Assembly: GCF_018139145.2 (NCBI RefSeq)
Contig: NC_059471.1
Span: 65,978,020-66,042,019 of the forward strand
DNA from: Gymnogyps californianus
Lineage: Eukaryota; Chordata; Aves; Accipitriformes; Cathartidae
Length of the DNA stretch: 64,000 nucleotides
Direction: 5' to 3'
Part shown: positions 56,831 to 64,000 of the stretch, in pieces
Position numbering within the stretch: the stretch's first letter is position 1
Layout: every line of letters starts with the position of its first letter
Made by a program: the position numbers and the translations under genes
Notes under the pieces: model-generated
What the model was told of the DNA's origin: nothing
The model's database searches: none
What the model saw: only the letters and a program-made list of their open reading frames with translations

Positions 56831-59589
56831 TGGACTGTGTTTTAACTTTCTGTCTTCTCTAAGATATGCCATTGATTCTCATAAGATAACTTTTCAGCTT
56901 TTATTGCCAGGCCGACAGAAAAAAGACATTCAGTGTGAGGGACTCTGAGTTCCTAAAGATTCTCCATGTACACCCATGTCTTTAGGAAATACCTGGTTTC
57001 ACTTTGAGATGAAGAGCTTAACACATAAACTGTCTTTGGGAGTGGAGAGAGAGATGGAAGAAGTAGAGGTGGAGGTTAGGAATGGCCATATTTTGAATAA
57101 AATTCCTTTCTCTGTGCTGGATATCAGGCATCCCAGATTAGCCACCTCTGGCTGCTTGGAGGAATCACAAACTTTTTGTTATCACAGTGACTTCAGAGAA
57201 GTACAATGCAAAGAGCCTTATCATTTATTTCAGTGTCTTTACTCTAAATAAATATCATGAAAATCATTAACGAGTACAGTGTTCCCTATACTGAATCTAA
57301 TATCCTTGCATGCATTTGTATTTTTTTCTGGTATTTGTTGGACATGGAATAAGGGACATCTTTATAAATTTCTGCATGGAGTTTGCCTGAAATAAAGCAC
57401 CCAAACAGAGATGCATAAAGAAGACAAAAGACAAAAAAAAAAAAAAAAAAGTCTAAAAAACTTCTCGTGGACCAAAAGTATATTGCACTATCTCTAGTAC
57501 TGGTTTTCACCTTCTCCTTGAGAACATTAACTTAATTCTAGATGTATTCTAGTATACTCCACGTCATCCACTCATACAGTTATTTTCTCCCATTGAACTC
57601 TGTTTTGCATCCGGCAGGAGCTCTGTGGAAGAAAGGACTGGTGAATCAGGACCGAAAAATCCATTTTAGGATTTGGGAGAGATCTTTTTTTCCGAGACGT
57701 CTGTCTCAGGTCCTGTCCACAAACATTTGTTTGGGCTTAAACTGTGTTGCTCTCTGCCTCCTGGGCAAAAGCCAGACTTAGTGAAATTAGCAGCAGCAAC
57801 ATTTTACAGGCACAGCAAGAGGTGGTAGTTACTGCAGAGGTAATGTCTTGAGGACATGAAGAATACCTCTTGGACTTGTTAGAAGTTCGGTTACACTGAT
57901 TGTCTATGTAGCAGTTATCATTGCTGGCCTTCAGAAAAATAGACTCTCCTTAATTTACAGTACAACAGCAATAAAACTTTGGTGAGTTTGTTTGTGGTCT
58001 TGGTTCTGCAAACAATGTCAATGTTGATACAAAACCATGTTGATGCTTCCTTTTATTACTAAACTATAGTGGCTACATTCACAAAACTGACTTCCTTATA
58101 GAAGTCAAGCATGAAATTATATATCTGTTCTTCCACCACTGACAAGAAATAGAATATTGTCCCTTGCTCCTGAACAGAGCAGGTGTGGGCCCTAGATCAA
58201 GGTCCTTCCACCTAGGCCTCACCTGTGAGACTGTATTTCATTTGAAAAGAACAGGAATCATACAAATAACAAGGATGAGCCTCAGTGTCAGCACATGGAG
58301 TTTTTATACAGCAAAGCCCAGCTGAAGAGTTGGTGCCAGAAATCTTTACATTCTACAAAGAATCCACAATTCATAAAATGAATTGGTATTTATCACTGGG
58401 AAATCAGGACTTGCAGAGCCCAGTGGGGAAAGAGGTTAGTCAAGCCTCTTGTAACTTTGCCAGTCACAGAAGGAACCCCTTTGGTTTTAAGACAAACCTG
58501 CCACCAGCTATCCACTGCTGATTTCTTTTAAAAACATATGTACACATCTCACTGAGATCTATACATTCTGTCATCCAATAAATATTTCAATAGACAGAAA
58601 TATGTATCCTCCCTTTAAAAATTTTAAAAATACGTTATTAAAATGCACAGAAAGCCCAACAATAGGTGTTCTAGACTTTTGTAATAAAATATATTCCAAG
58701 AGAGATAAAATATAACATAATTAGTTTTCTTTGTGGTAGTTTTGGGGTTTTTTTAGAGAGCACAACTGAGCTGAGATAGTAAAATGCTCAAAATCTTGTG
58801 TAATTACTTATAATTTTTTTCATTATGTTCATTTCTACATTTTGAAACATTTAAAAGTTATGTTTATGTGAATTTTTATTTGTCCAGGTAAATGTACAGA
58901 AGTTCTCTGCCAATAACTGCTTATGCCCCTGTTGAACAACTGGCAAGTTGCTTTTCTCATGTGAAGAAACAGTTAAGCATCTTAAAATATATATCCTAAT
59001 GTAGTAAAGCACACACTTAAAGCACTGCCCTTTTACCTGGACACCAGACAAAATATTCTTAAAACGTTAAGGCTCAAATAAGGAAGCAGGAGTGAGATGC
59101 CAGCTCTGTAGCTTGTATCATCTCATAACCTCAATGAAAACAGCAGGGCTGTGTGGAACTAAAAAAAATGAGGGGAAAAAAAAAACCACAGGAAAAAAGT
59201 TACCAGTAGGTACGCAGGGTAGAACTGTCACTGCTTGTGACTCTAAGTGTCTTAACTGATCAGAGTTTAATTTGTGTTTTTCATGTTGCACACAGGTGTG
59301 TGAGTAGCTTGTTAGCCACCATAATGAACAGAACTGAAGAGCTTGTTGCTTTGTGGCGAGTAACAGTCCAATGCAGCAGCAGCAGCGACAGGGAGGAGGA
59401 CAGATACCACAGCCCTTGCTGTACCTCGGCACCCAGCACTGCAGACGGGTGGGCTCCAGACTCAACATCTGCCCTCCCTTCCCCTCTCGTAAATCTACCT
59501 CTAGGGGACACCTGGCCAACGCAGCCCATTGCACAGAAAGGGTTAGCTGCAGACAGCTGTTCGGAGAATTCCCAAATCTTTGATTTACT
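56831..59589. other. Non-coding DNA, no gene recognised
   Basis: AT-rich unique sequence with an A18 run at 57433-57450. The minus-strand frame 59118-59603 (161 codons) and the plus frames overlapping it are the longest outside the transposons. They have no recognised domain, and their C-terminal half is a phenylalanine-rich low-complexity stretch from poly-A sequence. Confidence 0.45.
57433..57450 (+). repeat. A18 homopolymer
   Basis: An uninterrupted run of eighteen A residues. No retrocopy body or target-site duplication is visible around it. Confidence 0.9.
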
Positions 59590-60060
59590 GTGATCAATTG
59601 CATGATTAGGCTGGATGTTGTTGAGAGTGGTGATTATCTAATGGGGGCACTGTGATCTCTGTTACAAAGAAACTCTGCTGGGGAGGAGAAATTCACATGA
59701 GACATCAATATGCATTTATACAAAATACCTCGGGGCATCTTTGCAACCAACAGGCTATGAGTTAATAGAGCTTTTTCTCTGTTAAGTCAGTGGAAGGAAA
59801 CATGCTTGCATTAAATCTATGTCAGGAAGTGAATCTTAGTGTTAGCGGTTTTCTTTCAGCTAATGCATTTAGCCACACTAAGGTATGAACGTAATCGCTG
59901 AGCTATTCAGGAGGTATCAAGCACAGACATTAAATAGGATTATGCAACAGCTGTCTGCTCTTGCTAATTAAAATGTGGAAAACAGCCAGTATCAAATTAT
60001 TTTGTTTAGACAATTCATGGCTAGTTTAGGTAGTTCAGCATGTACTGCAGTGGTTTCACT
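59590..60060. promoter_or_regulatory. Candidate conserved non-coding element
   Basis: Unique block with TGATCAATTGCATGATTAGG (near 59590), TCAATATGCATTTATAC (near 59706), ATGAACGTAATCGCTGAG (near 59885) and CTTGCTAATTAAAATG (near 59962). It is rich in POU/homeodomain-type words and free of repeats and frames. Texture is the only evidence. Confidence 0.35.
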
Positions 60061-63059
60061 ATTTGGTAAGACTTTTACGATTTCACAATGACCTATGTCG
60101 TTCTAATATACAGACTTTAAGTACAGCCAGTGTCATTTTGCCCAAAAAGAAACTTAAAATTTTTGTAATGAATTAAGATTTTTAATAAATAATTGACGTT
60201 TTATTTATGTATTTTGGAAAATATATTCTTAGGCCTGCACTCTATAAATTATGTTCACCAGTAGCTTCAGCTACCAATTTTACCTACATTTCAGCTAAAT
60301 TATGGGCGATCTGTGCTTTTAGAAGATTCTTCTTTAGTTTAAAAAAAAACATACTTGAGCTACATTTTTGCTTTTAAATGGACTCACATGAGTCCTGTAG
60401 GTTTTGCTTTCTAACAGTCCCTTCTTCCAACAAAATTTGCTTTTGCAAGACTGAGTTGTAGTAATGAGTTGTACCGATGTGCTTCGCATGTGTCCAGCAG
60501 GCAAGATCCAGTCCAGAAAAACATTCATCCAAACCTGGAGCCTCTTCCCTGTGACCCACCGGCTTGCCCCAGGGAGGGAGCTGTAGTCTGGATGAATTGT
60601 TCTGGCAGTCTGTGTCCTGTAACCTTCTTTCCCAAGGGCCCCAGCACGCACCCCTGCCCCAACAACATGACCAAAAGTTCATCCCTTGCATGCACACACT
60701 GCACACAGCCCCTGCTAAATGCCATGTACATGTGGGAATGTGAGTGTCTGCAACATCGTGTAGGGACCACCTTCTTTTATGTTTTTTTGTTGTTCTCCCA
60801 CCGCCTTAGGAGACTGCAGCTGTATCCCTTGTTGTAAGGTGCACATGCTCAGCAGCACACCCAACAGCTGTAAGTCTAGATGTTTTAGGTCAGGGAACCC
60901 ACTGACATACGTGTCACAGCTTTTTGCCGGTGCATCTGATGAAAAGCTGAACATAGGGACGGGATGGTGTGTAACTCAGTCTACCTCCATCATGGAGCTA
61001 GGCCACGTTCGAGTTGTCTCTCCAGAGAAAAGGGCTAGGAAAGCAATCCTATGTTCTACAGTGTGATATGCTGCTCATGTGGCCCACTGTAGCCAAAAGG
61101 TTGGGCACCACTTGATTACTGCTTGAAAGCTCAGTATGTACCATCTCTCAGAAGCTTGTCAGATAAGTGAAACCCCAAAAGAACCCTGGTGCAAACACAC
61201 ATGTGACCATAGGTAGGATTATGATGACTACTGTAGTGACTTCAGTGGCCAGTATAGGAGATCTGGCAGAGCTGTTCTTCTCACAGTCATTTTGTTGGGC
61301 CCCGAGTTCCTTGTTCCTCTGAAGAAACCATCTATTGCAATTAGTTTTCTCTCAGGCATACCACCCTTTGTCCACCTGACCATTCAACCAAGATAAGTAG
61401 GCTTGTGTTTTCATTAGACACAACACTGAAATGATCAGCAGGAGCGCAACTTAAAAAATGACATTTGTATTGTCACCATTATGGTTTAGAGTCTATGCCT
61501 GCTACAGATGAAGAGAACTCCTGCCCCTGCTAGACTTGTATCTGCCCTACCATCCATAAATGATTTTGCATCCTCTTCACATTTGGACAGTTATCATTAG
61601 CAACCCAAGTATTAAAGACTTTTTAAATGAAATCTTGGGTTTCACTGGACAGTTCTGTGGCAGAGTCAATTCAGTGACAAATCTGCAGTGCCTGCAAAGG
61701 AGTAAAAGGAAGCCGGAGTCCTTCAAACTTAGGAGTTAGAAGAAAAGATGGTTTGAATAACCCTTCTAACAAAACAAGCTGGGTTTTAAGCAACATAGAT
61801 TCAGTAGAGAGTCTTAAAATCAATGAGCAGAAAGCTTTAATAACTTCCCCAACCACTGTTTTCCTCCTTGCATGGAAATGACTCATTAAAAGGACACATC
61901 AAATTGCTCTCCATGTCTGTGAAAGCGAACACCAACACAATTGGAGAATTTGCTAAACTGTTACATTGAATGCGATACATAACAAGAGGTCTAGGAAGCT
62001 GCTGCATTAACATGTGGGAGATGTTAAGAGAAAAACACAAATGTCAATGTAAGAATGGGGAGGAAATTTGAATTTGCAATTATGTTTTAGATTTTTTTAA
62101 ACAAATGTTGCAGTTTGTAAAACAGAAAGAAGCCTAGTTTGGTAGTTCATGCTCCCAATTTTCAATATAATTTTAATGTAAGTATGCAGAATGTTTGGAT
62201 TTGTGCTTTAGGTTTGTTTAGGTTTTGTTGTCGTATTTTTGCCCTCCGTCCTACACAGAGCACTCATGATATTCATCTATCTCAGCTGTTGTGGGAAACA
62301 CAACCACACTTTTAAGCCCACATATAGATACAAAGTGAAGCTTGATGTTTACATTCAGTGATTATAGACTGTTAAATATAGAGATTTCATAGCAAATAAG
62401 TCCTTTAAATGGAGCGTCATATTAATCACAGAAAGTAACTTCTACCCATCCTTCCATAGGCAAATCCCTAATAGGGCCAAGAGTGACAAAACTGGCCTAT
62501 AAAAAGAAGGAAAAAAAATCTGCCTCTCTCTCACAAAATCACAAAGTCCCAAAATCACAATGGTCTTTTTTTTTTTTTTGGCTGGAAAGGGAAGTCCCAC
62601 CGTGCTTGGGTTTGGGGCATGGGTAGGAGCATGACGAGCACATCCAGGAATGCCATTACTTGACAGTCCGATGCTATCAGAGAATGCACATTGAACTGCG
62701 TGCATGGTGCTTGTCTGTCCTTTAAAAAACTGCCATCTAAATCATCTAGCAGTGGATCAGGCTGAGGTTTCACTTTCTCAAGCCCAAAATATGTTTCCCC
62801 TTCAAGCATGCAGAATTCATATAAAATGCAGCGCTATTTCTTTGAAAGAACCACAAAGTACTCATATTGCTCCCCAAACTAACAGGATGAGCATCTCCCA
62901 GAGCCTGCTCCACAGACTGCAGAAGGAGACTTCTCCAGTCCTTGTCCTTGCCACTTACCCTCTTGGGGACTTGTGTTTCAAGCTTTTGGTCAGGGAAAGG
63001 TGGGTGAGCTCCCAAGGATCTGAAGATAGCTGGAATCAATAGGAAGGCGTGCAAGGGTC
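60061..63059. other. Non-coding DNA, no gene recognised
   Basis: AT-rich sequence with a moderately GC-richer patch at 60500-60720. Overlapping frames (60334-60837, 62442-63054) lie in several registers on both strands and have no domain. A T14 run lies at 62566-62579. CATGTGGCCCACTGTAGCC near 61077 looks faintly like an old repeat. Confidence 0.4.
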
Positions 63060-63610
63060 TCTCCTCTTTGAGAGCATTGAAAGAGTGTATTTATGGATAT
63101 TATTTCACGCTCCATTAGAAAGGTGTAAACCTTGTGAAACTTTGTGCAGTTATTCCTTATTAATATGTCTAGCTGAAAGCAGCAGTTGAATCAATGTTTT
63201 AGCAGAAAAGGCTGTTTACTCTGATAATTAAGGAGAGTCGAACAGTTAGCCTATCAATAAAAGCTGTGCCAGTCAATTCAATAGATCTCATTTTCATAAG
63301 GAATTCAGGTGGAAGACTCTGCATGCTATTCTGTTTCAGAAAAGAAGCTAGTAATACTGCATTTAGAAAAAAAAACAATAGTGTTTGAAGCAAATATTTC
63401 ATTAATTTGACCTATCTGTGATAACATTTTTCATGACACAATAACACCAGTGAATTTTACTACTTGCCGAGGGAGGCATGTTGCTATCAGAATGCGTCCT
63501 GAATGTGTTCAGCTAGTTCAGCTCAAAGGAAACAATGGAGCTTATAGACATGGTAGGCTACCATTCAAATTGGCAAGGTTCCCGTTACAAATATTCCTTC
63601 CTTTGAATAT
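63060..63610. promoter_or_regulatory. Candidate conserved non-coding element
   Basis: Unique block with TTATTCCTTATTAATATG (near 63150), CTGATAATTAAGGAGAG (near 63220), CCTATCAATAAAAGC (near 63250) and CAAATATTTCATTAATTTG (near 63391). It has enhancer-like texture, no repeat and no convincing frame. Confidence 0.3.
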
Positions 63611-64000
63611 CTCTTGCCATCCAAGTCCTACACGATGCATATAATTTAAGCGTTCTCCTTAATGAATCACAAATGAAGAGCAATGTCTACAAGGGAATTT
63701 CAGGGGAGGTGTGGGTCGGATCCTGTGTTACACTGAGCAAGCGTCTCCAGAGGAGGCAGTGGGAGTGGAGGCCCTGATCCAGAGATTCTTGGAGGGAATA
63801 TGACTGCAGAAAGCTTTGGGTCTAGCCCAGAGAGTGCACAGCACCTCTCCAGAGGTGTTCAGCTGCTAGCAGGACAAAGCCTTAGCTAAGTGTATACAAA
63901 ACTAGTAGCCTTTATGCAGTTTTTGACACTTGAGGGTAGTCCTGCAGAGCTTGACAAGCCAAGCTTTGTCTGATTAAAGAGCATGACATGAGACCCTGAA
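63611..64000. other. Non-coding DNA at the window end
   Basis: Unique sequence without a recognised feature. The GGCCCTGATCCAGAG word near 63771 weakly recalls the old amniote repeat traced elsewhere. Confidence 0.4.

Noticed and set aside
59118..59603. 161-codon minus-strand frame
   Set aside because: No recognisable domain, opposite-strand frames equally open, and the C-terminal part is low-complexity phenylalanine from an A-rich tract.
62555..63054. Two minus-strand frames ending at a poly-A run on that strand, suggesting a processed retrocopy
   Set aside because: No target-site duplication was found around the A14 run (62566-62579 on the opposite strand) and neither translation is recognisable.
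1..64000. CRISPR array, bacterial operon, tRNA or rRNA gene
   Set aside because: No regularly spaced identical repeats, no ribosome-binding-site-led gene strings, no complete cloverleaf-type A/B boxes and no rRNA segments were seen; the only B-box-like words (near 49600 and 49770) are degenerate and inverted.

Overview
This window looks like vertebrate, very probably bird, nuclear DNA. It is AT-rich and CpG-poor. It carries several CR1 LINE fragments, one of which still reads as the C-terminal end of the CR1 reverse-transcriptase polyprotein. It also carries three long terminal repeats (LTRs) of types familiar from bird genomes, and no mammalian Alu or L1 sequence. Dense solo LTRs plus CR1 as the main LINE suggest a non-chicken, probably neoavian bird; that refinement is inference.

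I find no host protein-coding gene that I can support. The longest open frames fall in low-complexity or mobile DNA (the CpG island, an LTR minisatellite, the CR1 relic) or are short frames with no recognisable domain. The window therefore reads as intergenic or intronic DNA, possibly a gene desert around a developmental regulator.

Layout. About 0.7-1.3 kb holds a possible conserved non-coding block, followed by repeat-poor sequence with one old CR1 (3.5-3.95 kb). The most striking part is 12.5-14.2 kb, an orphan CpG island with a very GC-rich core (13.33-13.76 kb), G-quadruplex-prone G-runs, a short GGC repeat and a CTCGCGAG palindrome. It is followed by an AT-rich, homeodomain-site-like block (14.56-14.96 kb). 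Further blocks of this kind are at 17.3-17.7, 29.6-30.15, 56.55-56.8, 59.6-60.1 and 63.1-63.6 kb. The middle third (21.6-45 kb) is where transposons accumulate: two related LTRs (21.6 and 33.75 kb), CR1 fragments (26.6, 31.3, 36.6 kb), a 1.15-kb ERVL-like solo LTR with a 5-bp target-site duplication (40.3-41.5 kb) and a MIR/L2-like ancient element (43.65-43.85 kb). Traces of a very old amniote repeat recur at several places.

The likely functional content is regulatory: an unassigned CpG-island promoter plus scattered candidate enhancers, with transposons inserted between them. Conservation of the candidate enhancers cannot be measured from one sequence, so those calls are deliberately low-confidence.
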